Source of the DNA: Pirellulales bacterium
GTDB taxonomy: Bacteria; Planctomycetota; Planctomycetia; Pirellulales; JACPPG01
NCBI GenBank assembly: GCA_035546535.1
Contig: DASZWQ010000017.1
Location: 1 to 64,000, forward strand
Direction of reading: 5' to 3'
Length of the DNA stretch: 64,000 nucleotides
The notes beneath the pieces were generated by a model. That model made no database searches. It was not told the origin of the DNA and worked only from the letters and a program-made list of their open reading frames with translations. How positions within the stretch are numbered: the stretch's first letter is position 1; each line of letters begins with the position of its first letter. Below are positions 52,221-60,536 of the stretch, piece after piece. The translations under genes and the position numbers were made by a program.

Positions 52221-53084
52221 ATGAGCAAGCCTAATATCCTCGTCCAGCTCGATACCGACGAGCAACCGAGCGTGTTTGACTCGGTGGTGGCGATCGATGC
52301 CGGCGCCGAACATTTGCTGCGTCACCATGCGATCACGCCCGAGAATGTGCGCCAGCGCGTGCATGGCGCAATCTTCACGCGCGGGCCCGACGACCTGAAG
52401 CACACGGCGCTCTTTGTGGGTGGTTCCGACGTGGCTCGCGGCGAACAGGTGCTGGCCGCGATCGTCGCCTCGTTCATCGGCCCGTTGCGGACGTCGGTGA
52501 TGATGGATTCGGGCGGGGCGAACACCACGGCCGCTGCGGCCGTGCTGGCGGCGGCAAAACATGTTGATCTGGCTTCGACCGACGCTCTGGTGCTGGCCGC
52601 TACCGGGCCTGTCGGGCAGCGTGTGGCATGGTTGCTCGCGCAAGAAGGGGCCGCGGTACGCGTCGCCTCGAGGCGGCAAGAACGTGCCGCGGAGGTGGCA
52701 GCCCGCGTGCGCGACAAAACGGATTCGTCGCGACTGACCGCCTGGGGCATCAGTTCACCGGCTGAATTGGATATAGCGCTCGAAGGCGTGAATCTGGTGG
52801 TGGCCGCCGGCGCCGCTGGCGTCGAGCTGCTGCCGCAAGCGGCGATCGACCGCGCCAGGCAATTGCGCGTGGCCATCGATCTCAATGCCGTGCCGCCGCT
52901 AGGTATCGCCGGCGTCAAGGTGACCGATAAGGCGGTCGATCGCAAAAACGTCATCTATTACGGCGCGATCGGCGTGGGCGGCACGAAGATGAAAATTCAT
53001 AAAGCGGCGGTCAAGGCCCTGTTCGCGTCGAATGACCGCGTGCTGGATGCGCCAGAAATCTTCCAGATTGGCCGCGAGCTGTAA
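52221..53084 (+). CDS. mtdB: Methylene-tetrahydromethanopterin dehydrogenase, NAD(P)-dependent
   Basis: It oxidises methylene-H4MPT to methenyl-H4MPT with NAD(P), the step after Fae. It has 287 residues. The N-terminal domain reads ILVQLDTDEQPSVFDSVVAI with DAGAEHLLRHH and DVARGEQVLAAIVASFIGPL. MMDSGGANTTAAAAVLAAAK follows and the Rossmann strand ALVLAATGPVGQRVAWLLAQ near residue 126 binds the cofactor. GVEVLP-like and AIDLNAVPPLGIAGVKVTDK complete it. The remaining H4MPT genes (mch, fhc complex, cofactor synthesis) are not in this window. Confidence 0.95.
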   Translation: MSKPNILVQLDTDEQPSVFDSVVAIDAGAEHLLRHHAITPENVRQRVHGAIFTRGPDDLKHTALFVGGSDVARGEQVLAAIVASFIGPLRTSVMMDSGGANTTAAAAVLAAAKHVDLASTDALVLAATGPVGQRVAWLLAQEGAAVRVASRRQERAAEVAARVRDKTDSSRLTAWGISSPAELDIALEGVNLVVAAGAAGVELLPQAAIDRARQLRVAIDLNAVPPLGIAGVKVTDKAVDRKNVIYYGAIGVGGTKMKIHKAAVKALFASNDRVLDAPEIFQIGREL

Positions 53085-53145
53085 ATGCTGCTCTGCACGC
53101 AGCTTTTCCAGCCGACGCGCAGAATCGCCTGTCGACCTCGTTTTC

Positions 53146-53670
53146 TCAGCGTTTCGACAAGTACAATAACACGCCCAGCGCCGCGACCAGGATCACGATT
53201 GATCCGACGAGCATCACGGCATTGGATATCGCGCGGCGCCGCACGCGTTCGTCATGCAGGACGCGTTCGGCCCGCCGCCCCGAACGATCGTCGGGGGTGA
53301 TTGCGTCGGCCTGCGAAAAGAGATCGACCACCTCGTTCGCGCCTGAAGGTGATCGCGACTGCGTCGACGTCGTCGGCATTGCCGCCGGCTGTGGCAAGTC
53401 GGCGTCGATGGCCGAGCTTTTCCCAGCGGCTTCGGTTTCCGGGGTAGTCTGCCAGAGCTTGGTTCTCGTCCCTTTGCGTTTGCCCGTCGGAACCGACCGC
53501 CTCAATTCCTCGACCGAAACCTCTTCGACGCCGGTCGCCGTGTCGTCCGGCGCTTGCGGCACCAGCAGCACATTGTCGCAGGCGGGGCAGATCGTTTGCT
53601 GACCCGCCTGGCTGGCGTCGACTTCCGAGACCGCACCACAAAAGGGGCAGCCAAATTGCAACACCGCCAC
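53146..53670 (-). CDS. Zinc-ribbon protein with a C-terminal membrane anchor
   Basis: It has 174 residues. A CxxC zinc ribbon is at the start: FGCPFCGAVSEVDASQAGQQ followed by TICPACDNVLLVPQ. The middle is a polar, Thr/Ser/Glu-rich stretch (about 40-130). A single membrane helix, ISNAVMLVGSIVILVAALGV, lies near the end with LLYLSKR after it, so it is tail-anchored with the ribbon in the cytoplasm. The function is unknown; planctomycetes carry many such proteins. It is divergent from the molybdopterin/pentapeptide gene with a 172-base gap. Confidence 0.8.
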   Translation of the reverse strand: MAVLQFGCPFCGAVSEVDASQAGQQTICPACDNVLLVPQAPDDTATGVEEVSVEELRRSVPTGKRKGTRTKLWQTTPETEAAGKSSAIDADLPQPAAMPTTSTQSRSPSGANEVVDLFSQADAITPDDRSGRRAERVLHDERVRRRAISNAVMLVGSIVILVAALGVLLYLSKR

Positions 53671-53842
53671 GGTTCACTCTCCGGCGCATACGCTAAGGTG
53701 TGCATGACTCCAGTATCTACGGCAAGAACGCGTTCCTATCATAAACCACTCGAGCGGCATTGCGCCAAGAGTGCAAGAGACAAGCGGACGCTCGGCGAGT
53801 TAGAATTTCTGTGCGGCGTCTCGCACTCTTTGTACACGGACC

Positions 53843-54874
53843 ATGGCTTCGACAAACCGACGGCTACCGCCGCGCCAGCAACTCGCAGCGCCGGGCAAAT
53901 GGCCCGCCGTGGGCGAACGTGCCGCTGTGGGGCCTGTCGGGCCCTGGCGCGTGGTCGTCGGCGGCGAGGTTGCTTCACCGCTGGATTTGTCTCTCGACCA
54001 GTTGCGGGCGCTGCCACGGGTCGAACGCACGATCGACATACACTGCGTGACGCGCTGGTCAAAACCGGAAATGCGTTTTGCCGGCGTGACACTGGCATGC
54101 CTTCTGGACATCGCGCGCCCGCATCCGGAGGCGAAGTTCGTGTCGTTCGTGGCCTACAGCGCCCGCAACCATAGCACTTCATTACCGCTCGCCGATGCGA
54201 TCGCGCTCGAGACGCTGATCGTTTGGGAATTTGATGGTGCGCCGCTGCCGGCCGAGCACGGCGGACCGGTACGCGTGGTGGTGCCAAGCCGGTATTTCTA
54301 CAAAAGTCTCAAATGGCTGCGGGCGATCGAAGTTCTGGCGATCGACAAGCCAGGCTATTGGGAAAGCGAAGCCGGCTATCACAACACCGGCGACCCGTGG
54401 CGCGAAGAGCGCTACATGGCGCCGCAACTGACGCGGCAGGAAATGCGGGCGGCGTTCGCCGCGCGCGATTCCTCAGGGCGCGATTTGCGCAGCATCGATG
54501 CACGCGGGCACGATCTCTCTGGGCTGCGCGCCCAAGGCGCGCTGTTACGAGATGCGAACTTCCAAGAGTGCCGCCTGGCCGGCGCGATCTTCGACGACGC
54601 GAACTTGAGCAACGCTCATTTTGCGGGCGCTGTTCTCGCGGGGGCGAGCTTTGCGCGGGCCGACGTCGAAGGAGCTGATTTCTCGGGCGCTGACCTCCGC
54701 GGGGCGAACTTCACCGGCGCCTCGCTCTTTGGGGTTACGTTTGGCGCCGTCGAGGCCGGGCAATCCTCCCGGCCCGCGATCGCTGACGCTACAACGCGGA
54801 TCGATGCCGCGGGGCTCGAAGCGCTCGTGCCGCTCCAGGCGCAGCTCATCCGGCGGCTTCTCGCCTGTGGATAA
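53843..54874 (+). CDS. Molybdopterin (sulfite-oxidase fold) domain fused to pentapeptide repeats
   Basis: It has 343 residues. Residues about 30-195 match the oxidoreductase molybdopterin-binding (sulfite oxidase/MsrP) fold: DIHCVTRWSKPEMRFAGVTL with the Cys that ligates molybdenum near residue 68, VVPSRYFYKSLKWLRAIEVL near 154, preceded by AEHGGPVRVV. A WESEAGYHNTGDPW motif follows. Residues about 215-300 are pentapeptide repeats (DLSGLRAQGALLRDANFQEC, ANLSNAHFAGAVLAGASFAR, ADLRGANFTGASLFG). No signal peptide is obvious. The repeats form a quadrilateral beta helix, perhaps a docking surface. I know of no named protein with this pairing. Confidence 0.88.
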   Translation: MASTNRRLPPRQQLAAPGKWPAVGERAAVGPVGPWRVVVGGEVASPLDLSLDQLRALPRVERTIDIHCVTRWSKPEMRFAGVTLACLLDIARPHPEAKFVSFVAYSARNHSTSLPLADAIALETLIVWEFDGAPLPAEHGGPVRVVVPSRYFYKSLKWLRAIEVLAIDKPGYWESEAGYHNTGDPWREERYMAPQLTRQEMRAAFAARDSSGRDLRSIDARGHDLSGLRAQGALLRDANFQECRLAGAIFDDANLSNAHFAGAVLAGASFARADVEGADFSGADLRGANFTGASLFGVTFGAVEAGQSSRPAIADATTRIDAAGLEALVPLQAQLIRRLLACG

Positions 54875-54884
54875 ATGCCCGCGC

Positions 54885-57374
54885 TCACCCCGCGGGCAGC
54901 GGATGTTTGAGCGCCGCCTCGGCCAACGGCGCAAGATCGTCCCTGGGTTCGCGATCGGCGAGCTCCTTCAAGAGCGCAATCGCCGCCGGGCTGCGCAAGC
55001 GCGCGAGCAAGGCCAACGCCCGACGCGCCGCCGTCGCGCGAATTGTATTGGAATCGGGCTTTTCCAACAGCAGCTTTTTGAGCCGCTGGACCCGTAGAGC
55101 CTCTTCGTCGGGGGCCGGCTTTCGGTGATTCTCCATCACGAATCTCGTGGCACGTAGCCGTTCACCCAATAACTGCAGGGCCACGTCCGGCTGTTCTTCT
55201 AAATCGCAAACGGCCTGATAGGCGCTCGCTATATCGTCTTCCGAGAGTCGACGCCAAAGCTCCTTAGGATCGGGTACTGGTCGGTGCTCGCCGCGACGCA
55301 AATCCCACACGTAGCCGACCCCATCGCTGCCGCCACTTAGGATCGTGCGGTTGTCATGGCCGAATGCCAGCGTGTACACGTAACTTTCGTGGCGGCCCAC
55401 GTCCATGACCTTCAGGCCGGATTGGGCGTCCCACAATTCAACCTGGCCAGCCATACTGCCGGTGGCCAGATAGAGACCGTCCGGTGAGAAACTCAGAGCA
55501 CCAAATACGAATCGGCCCTTCACCTGGAGAGTCGCGTGCGGCGTCATCTCAGGTAGTTTCCACAGTCGGACCTTACCGTCGAGTTGCGCCGTGGCAAGAA
55601 GATCACCCGCTGGTGAGTAGCAAACGGTGTACATACGCACGTCGCCGCCATCACCGCCAGCTTTCGTGGCCCTCTGCTCCTCGCCTGTATCGGCGTTCCA
55701 GAAGCGGACCATTTTGTCCCAGCCGGCCGTGGCCAGGGTCTTGCCGTCGGGGTTGAACGACAGGCCGTAAATTTGCGAATGCTCGATTTCGGCGATTTCC
55801 TTTTCCGCGTCGACGTCCCACAGGTACGCGGCATGCTGGCGAAAGACCGCACCGGCAAGTCGGCGATTGTCGGGCGTGAAATCGAGGCATTCGATGGTCG
55901 AGTACGGATCCGCGCCTTTCGGCCAGGTCCAGCGCCTGTGGACCTCGCCTGTGGCGGCATCGAAGATCAACGCGCGAACATCGTCATGGACGGTGCCGCC
56001 GGCGGCTAACAATCGACTATCGGGCGAAAAGCGCAATTGCGAGAAGGTCATCCCGTCTTCGTGCAACGCACGCAGTTCCTGTCCCTCGTCCGCGCTGACC
56101 AGGTGCAGGGTGCCACCGCCGCCGGCAAAGGCGACCGTCCGGCCGTCGGGCGACATCGTCACGACCGAGCTGCCGCGCGTGCCCACAGGCAGCGGCAATT
56201 GCTTGCGCGCGTCGACGTCCCAGCGACGGATGGCCGAATCCCAGCCCGACGAGTACAGCAACTTGCCGTCGGTCGAAAAAGCCAGTGCCCAGGGCTTGGA
56301 CGTGTGGCCGTCGAGCGTGCCGATTTCTTCGCCGGTCGCGGCAGTTAGCAGATGCAGCTTGTCGTCCGTCGCAGCGGCTACGAGGAATTCGCCGCGGGGA
56401 TGAAAAGCGACCGCGGAGGTGTAGTTCTCATAAGGATTGTCCAGGTTCAGGACCCGCGACCAGACTTCCTGGCCGGTCGCCACGTCATAGAGTCGCACGG
56501 CGCGATCGCGCTCGGTGGTAACCAGCCGCGTGCCGTCGGGCGAGAAATCGAGCCGCACCATCCACGCCTGCAACTGCACGCGCCGCAGCTCTGCTCCCGT
56601 CGCAGCTTCGAGCAACCTTAGCTCGTCCGGCTTTTCGCTCAGCACGACGGCCAGTGTCTTGCCGTCGGGTGAGAATCGCACGAAGCTGAAATGTCCCCCG
56701 AACGCCAGGCGATCGCTGTTCTTGTCGTTGCCGCGGGCTTTCGCGGCGGACAGCAGATCGGTAAAGCCACGGTTGGGAACCGTGTAGAGAATCTTTCCGT
56801 CGCGGCCTGCCACGACCACACCGCGCGCGGTTCCGTAAGCGAAAAGCTCGCCGTTTCCCGCGACGTCGATGGCCCGGCACTCGCTGGGTGTGGTCCGCTC
56901 GACCGGTGCCCCTTGTAAATCTGCATCCGGCTTGAGCGTCATCTGTCGACAACTGCCGTCGAGATCCCATACGAGGAGGTCGTCGCGTTCCCCCGGCGTA
57001 TAGAAATGCTGGCCATCGGCCGCAAAGCAGACCGTGCGACAGCCATAAGAAGACATACTGTGGAAATAGGCCAACGCCGGCTTGCGAAAGCGTTGTTTGC
57101 CGGTATCCGTATCCCAGATGATCAACTGTTCGCCGATCGAGACCAGCGTCTTGCCGTCGGGCGAGAGAGCCAGATCGGAAACGCTGGATGGAGGCCGAAA
57201 GCGCACCGTGCCCAGACGCAAACGCGCGCCGTTCGGCAGCGGGTCGCCCAGCGCATCGACCCGCGGTGCAGGACGCGTTTCTTCCGCCGCACAGCTCGGA
57301 AAAGGGGCGAACCATAAAGCCAGGCAGACGGCGACGACGTTCCGTCGGCTGGCGTCTTGAACGCGCGATCGCAT
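54885..57374 (-). CDS. Exported WD40-repeat protein
   Basis: The ATG at 57374 follows AGGAGGGGG and gives 829 residues. A signal peptide (NVVAVCLALWFAPFPSCAAE) precedes the motif DPLPNGARLRLGTVRFRPPS that introduces planctomycete WD40 propellers. About ten WD40-like repeats follow, each with LAFSxDGKxLxSxGxDxxVRxWD; examples are LALSPDGKTLVSIGEQLIIW, LSFNPDGKTLATAGWDKMVR and LAFGHDNRTILSGGSDGVGY. The C-terminal 130 residues are helical, with ALQLLGERLRATRF and RRALALLARLRSPAAIALLK. It is a scaffold; partners unknown. It lies 35 bases downstream of the hydrolase gene on the same strand. Confidence 0.9.
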   Translation of the reverse strand: MRSRVQDASRRNVVAVCLALWFAPFPSCAAEETRPAPRVDALGDPLPNGARLRLGTVRFRPPSSVSDLALSPDGKTLVSIGEQLIIWDTDTGKQRFRKPALAYFHSMSSYGCRTVCFAADGQHFYTPGERDDLLVWDLDGSCRQMTLKPDADLQGAPVERTTPSECRAIDVAGNGELFAYGTARGVVVAGRDGKILYTVPNRGFTDLLSAAKARGNDKNSDRLAFGGHFSFVRFSPDGKTLAVVLSEKPDELRLLEAATGAELRRVQLQAWMVRLDFSPDGTRLVTTERDRAVRLYDVATGQEVWSRVLNLDNPYENYTSAVAFHPRGEFLVAAATDDKLHLLTAATGEEIGTLDGHTSKPWALAFSTDGKLLYSSGWDSAIRRWDVDARKQLPLPVGTRGSSVVTMSPDGRTVAFAGGGGTLHLVSADEGQELRALHEDGMTFSQLRFSPDSRLLAAGGTVHDDVRALIFDAATGEVHRRWTWPKGADPYSTIECLDFTPDNRRLAGAVFRQHAAYLWDVDAEKEIAEIEHSQIYGLSFNPDGKTLATAGWDKMVRFWNADTGEEQRATKAGGDGGDVRMYTVCYSPAGDLLATAQLDGKVRLWKLPEMTPHATLQVKGRFVFGALSFSPDGLYLATGSMAGQVELWDAQSGLKVMDVGRHESYVYTLAFGHDNRTILSGGSDGVGYVWDLRRGEHRPVPDPKELWRRLSEDDIASAYQAVCDLEEQPDVALQLLGERLRATRFVMENHRKPAPDEEALRVQRLKKLLLEKPDSNTIRATAARRALALLARLRSPAAIALLKELADREPRDDLAPLAEAALKHPLPAG

Positions 57375-57409
57375 GAGCCCCCTCCTGGCGCGGCGTGCCT
57401 CGCACGACT

Positions 57410-58273
57410 TCATTTCTTGTCGTTGCTCTTATCGTTGGCGTCGAGGAACGCCACGAGCTCGTCGATGTATTCGCGCGGAATATACCCGGCCATGATCGCC
57501 GTCAAGTGCGACTTGCCGGGAAGCACGACGCCTTTGAAATTCTTCAGCTCGCGTTGCATCCGCGCGGTCTTGGCGTTCGGTCCGTCGAACTCGCCATTGA
57601 TCGCCAGGACCGGGACGGTGACGATCGTAAGATCGATCTTCGAGCGCTCCTCGGGTTTCCACGGATATTGCCGCACGGCTGCCAGCGCCTCTTCGTCGCG
57701 ATCGGGGTGATGCGATAGTTTCTCGCGCGCTTCGGCTTCTTGCGGGTCGGGGCCTGGCTTATCGGCGGGCGTCTTTTCTTTCCACGCGGGATCAACCTCC
57801 GGAATGCCTGATCCGCCGAACGATGCCGTAATGAATCGCTCGGGATGTTTTGCCAGTAGTTGGCCTGTAATCGCGCCGCCCATGGAATAGCCGTGGATGT
57901 GCGCTTTGGGAATCTTCAAATGGTCCATCAATTCGATTACGTCGCGGGCCATGGCCGGCCCGTATTTATCGGCGTCGTGCGGCTTGTCGCTGTTGCCGTG
58001 GCCGCGGCAATCGATGGCAATGACCCAATGATTCTTGGCCAATGCCTCGGCCACGCCGTTAGTGAACCAGTTGCCGCGTGCCGTGCCGGTGTAACCGTGG
58101 ATCAGAACTACGGGATTGCCAGTGGCCGTCTCGCGTCCTGCTTCGATGTAATGAATCTTCAAGCTGTCGGACGTCTGGAAGTAGCCGTCGGTGCCCTCCA
58201 CGCCCCAGGAGAACAGCGCCCGGTTCGCGGCTAAGACGAATACCAAGGCAGGCAGAATCGCGCGCAAGATCAT
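57410..58273 (-). CDS. Exported alpha/beta hydrolase
   Basis: The ATG at 58273 follows GGGAGGCGTGGCC; a GTG six bases earlier abuts the ribosome site and is less likely. It has 287 residues with a signal peptide (LRAILPALVFVLAANRALFS). The oxyanion loop is PVVLIHGYTGTARGNWF, the nucleophile elbow IHGYSMGGAITGQLL with Ser near 131, and the acid VLAINGEFDGPNAK with the base VLPGKSHLTAIMAG. The substrate is unknown; this class includes many planctomycete hydrolases near WD40 genes. It is first in a probable operon with the WD40 protein. Confidence 0.9.
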   Translation of the reverse strand: MILRAILPALVFVLAANRALFSWGVEGTDGYFQTSDSLKIHYIEAGRETATGNPVVLIHGYTGTARGNWFTNGVAEALAKNHWVIAIDCRGHGNSDKPHDADKYGPAMARDVIELMDHLKIPKAHIHGYSMGGAITGQLLAKHPERFITASFGGSGIPEVDPAWKEKTPADKPGPDPQEAEAREKLSHHPDRDEEALAAVRQYPWKPEERSKIDLTIVTVPVLAINGEFDGPNAKTARMQRELKNFKGVVLPGKSHLTAIMAGYIPREYIDELVAFLDANDKSNDKK

Positions 58274-58425
58274 GGCCACGCCTCCCTAAGAAGGATGCTT
58301 CCGGCAGCGAGACGGTTTGCCCATTTCAGGGCTTCCCCAACCGCGAAGCTACCAGATCGCGGCGCGTCCGGCGAGCGTTTTTCGGCGCCGGGCGGCCGCG
58401 GATACATTTGCCCGACAAAATTGGC

Positions 58426-58484
58426 TTGACCGAGGCGCTACCACCCGATACTCTTATTTAAAGAGTAATCGTCATGCAAGAGTA
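58426..58484 (+). promoter_or_regulatory. Promoter with palindromic operator before the membrane-protein/regulator pair
   Basis: The -35 is TTGACC (58426-58431) and the candidate -10 TACTCT (58449-58454) is 17 bases further. A perfect inverted repeat TACTCTT-N5-AAGAGTA covers 58449-58467, over the -10, and AAGAGTA recurs at 58478-58484. The membrane-protein ATG is at 58512. The winged-helix regulator of the same unit is the obvious candidate to bind here. Confidence 0.65.
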
Positions 58485-58511
58485 AACGGCGTTTCTCCCG
58501 GAGAGCTGGCG

Positions 58512-59150
58512 ATGAGCGAGACCAATATCGAACGAGTCCGCGACGACCTGGCCGCGATGCGGCAAGCCTTGGGGTTTTCGCCGGCCTGCGAGCGCGACGT
58601 CATCGGGCACAACCTGGCCATGGCCGCGCTGGGTGTATTTTTGACTGCGGTCACCGCGTGGACGCGCGTGCCCGAGCCAATCGAGCGCGGGTCGCCCGCC
58701 CATCTGCGGTATTCGGCCTGGGTCGTCGTGCCGGCGCTCGTCGTTGTCGCGGTAATGCTGTTGGTTAGTTATCGCCGGCGCGGTTTGGCGCCACTCTTGT
58801 GGCGCGAGAATCGCCAATCGATGATCGTCGCCGCCGCGCTGGTGCCGTGTTATGTCGCGTTTGTCGCCTGGACAGCGTGGCTGGGGATCCAGGCAAGCGC
58901 GATCACGGTCGCGACCTTCTTCTTGTTCGGCTTGTTTATGTTCGGCACAGGGATTCTCGATCGCAGTCGGCGTTACTGGGTTGGCTGGGCCGTGGCGACC
59001 ATGGCCGCCGGCGCGTGTGCCCCGCTGTTTTCCTTCAGAACGACGGGCCTGTTGATCGGCCTATGGTTGATGGCGGGCGGCATGTCGACCGTTCTCATCG
59101 TGCGCTGGATGCAGCGTCGCGAGGACCTGAAAAATGCCGGTCGACTTTAA
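58512..59150 (+). CDS. Multi-pass membrane protein, unknown function
   Basis: The ATG at 58512 (GGAGAG upstream) gives 212 residues. Up to six hydrophobic helices are seen, for instance NLAMAALGVFLTAVTAWTRV, AWVVVPALVVVAVMLLVSYR, MIVAAALVPCYVAFVAWTAW, FFLFGLFMFGTGILDRSRRY and LLIGLWLMAGGMSTVLIVRW. The N-terminal 30 residues are a charged cytoplasmic helix (ETNIERVRDDLAAMRQALGF). No family name was recognised. It overlaps the winged-helix gene by 17 bases, so the two are translated together and the regulator probably controls this protein's expression. Confidence 0.8.
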   Translation: MSETNIERVRDDLAAMRQALGFSPACERDVIGHNLAMAALGVFLTAVTAWTRVPEPIERGSPAHLRYSAWVVVPALVVVAVMLLVSYRRRGLAPLLWRENRQSMIVAAALVPCYVAFVAWTAWLGIQASAITVATFFLFGLFMFGTGILDRSRRYWVGWAVATMAAGACAPLFSFRTTGLLIGLWLMAGGMSTVLIVRWMQRREDLKNAGRL

Positions 59151-59469
59151 CGGACTCGATACGACCGTGCATGGCCCGATCCGGCTGGGAGTGCTTACGG
59201 CGCTGCGCGTCGACGGCGGCCTCGATTTCACGACGCTGAAGAAGCGCCTCGAAGTCAGCGACGGCGCGCTGGGCCTGCACCTGGAGAAGCTGGCCGAGGC
59301 GGGTTACATCCGCTGCCAGAAAGCGTTCGTCGGCGCGCGGCCCAAATCGACGTACCGCATTACGCCCAGCGGTCAAAAGGCCCTCGCGCAATATCTCGAC
59401 GCGATGCAGGCCGTGATCGATTCGGTGAAAGACGCCAAGGGAAGGCCGCCGACGGGCCTCACAAAATAA
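59134..59469 (+). CDS. Winged-helix transcriptional regulator (PF13601-like)
   Basis: It has 111 residues. The helix-turn-helix reads IRLGVLTALRVDGGLDFTTL with KKRLEVSDGALGLHLEKLAE (recognition helix) and AGYIRCQKAFVGARPKSTYR (wing), then TPSGQKALAQYLDAM. This is the common pattern of the short winged-helix family that sits beside membrane-protein genes. It overlaps the preceding gene by 17 bases. A palindromic operator lies over the promoter of the pair, so autoregulation is likely. The effector is unknown. Confidence 0.93.
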   Translation: MPVDFNGLDTTVHGPIRLGVLTALRVDGGLDFTTLKKRLEVSDGALGLHLEKLAEAGYIRCQKAFVGARPKSTYRITPSGQKALAQYLDAMQAVIDSVKDAKGRPPTGLTK

Positions 59470-59484
59470 CCGCGGGTTTCGTGA

Positions 59485-60243
59485 TCAACCCTTGCTGCTG
59501 ATCGATTTCGCCGCAAAGCGCCCCACGCTCTCCAGGACGGCGGGCGAGCACCAACGTTCGATGATGGCCGCGTCCTCGCTTTTTGTCAGTCGCTCGGCCG
59601 CGTCGATCATCGGCCGCCGCACGGCCAGTTTAGTGGCCGCGTACGTGGCAGGTGGAACGGCGGACAACTCCTCGGCAACCGCGCAGGCTCGGGCGAGCAA
59701 CTGCTCGGGTTCGACCAGCTCATCGACCAGGCCGCGAGCCAGGGCTTGCTCGGGCAGCCAGGTGCGGCCGGTGAGAATCATCTCCGGAAAATGTTGCGGC
59801 GGAGTGGCGAACCGCGCGATCTCCAAGGCCCACGCCGGGAATTGCACGCCGACCAGGACCTCGGTCAGTCCGATTTTTGCCTCACCGCGCGCGAGCAATC
59901 GCACGTCGCAAGCCAGCATGAGGATCGCGCCGCCGGCGATCGCGTGACCGTTGGTGGCCGCCACAAGCGGCTTGGGAAACTTCACCAGCCGCTCGAAGCC
60001 GCGCGTCATCAGCGGGATGAATTGGCGGACATAGTCAGGCCCGCCGGCGACGAGCGCCGGCAGGTCGACGCCGGCGCCAAAAATGCGTCCCTTGCCAGTC
60101 AGCACGACCGCAGTGCACTCGCTGCGTTCCACATGCGAGAGGGCCTCGATGAGCGCCTCGAGAAACGAGATATCCAAGGCGTTGCCCCGGCCGCGCACCA
60201 TGTGCAACACCGTGACCGAGCCGCGATGCTCTAGTTCGATCAT
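59485..60243 (-). CDS. Enoyl-CoA hydratase/isomerase-family protein lacking one catalytic Glu
   Basis: It has 252 residues in the crotonase fold. The oxyanion-hole Gly pair lies in FGAGVDLPALVAGGPDYVRQ near residue 55 and in ATNGHAIAGGAILMLACDVR near 97. The second catalytic region is GLTEVLVGVQFPAWALEIAR near 125. In true hydratases a Glu stands where this protein has Ile (GGAILML against GGGCELAM), while the second Glu (TEVL) is kept; one-Glu members are usually isomerases or other crotonase enzymes. The reaction is therefore open. It converges with the winged-helix gene 15 bases away. Confidence 0.85.
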   Translation of the reverse strand: MIELEHRGSVTVLHMVRGRGNALDISFLEALIEALSHVERSECTAVVLTGKGRIFGAGVDLPALVAGGPDYVRQFIPLMTRGFERLVKFPKPLVAATNGHAIAGGAILMLACDVRLLARGEAKIGLTEVLVGVQFPAWALEIARFATPPQHFPEMILTGRTWLPEQALARGLVDELVEPEQLLARACAVAEELSAVPPATYAATKLAVRRPMIDAAERLTKSEDAAIIERWCSPAVLESVGRFAAKSISSKG

Positions 60244-60536
60244 GACGAGGTTCCCCCGAAGACCGTCACCAGCTCAGGCGCTGCTAGCGTCTGGTTCGAA
60301 AGGGCACGACGCGAGGCGCCATAGGTATTCGATACTGTCAGCGCGGTTCAATGTAGCCGGCATTAACACCCGCGGATACATCCGGCGGTTCCATCCTGAC
60401 AGCATTCCGGTCGGCAAATCGACCTGGACCGGATTGCTCATCTGGTCTAAGTTTCCCTCCCGCTTGCTTTTGACACAGGCTCGCGCGCCTCCCGCGGCGT
60501 ACCCGAAAGTTACCGCCACCAATCGGAGACCGACCG

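Noticed and set aside
51459-52679. Minus-strand open frame of 406 codons across fae and mtdB
   Set aside because: Both plus-strand genes have unmistakable family motifs; the antisense frame is His/Arg/Gly-rich noise.
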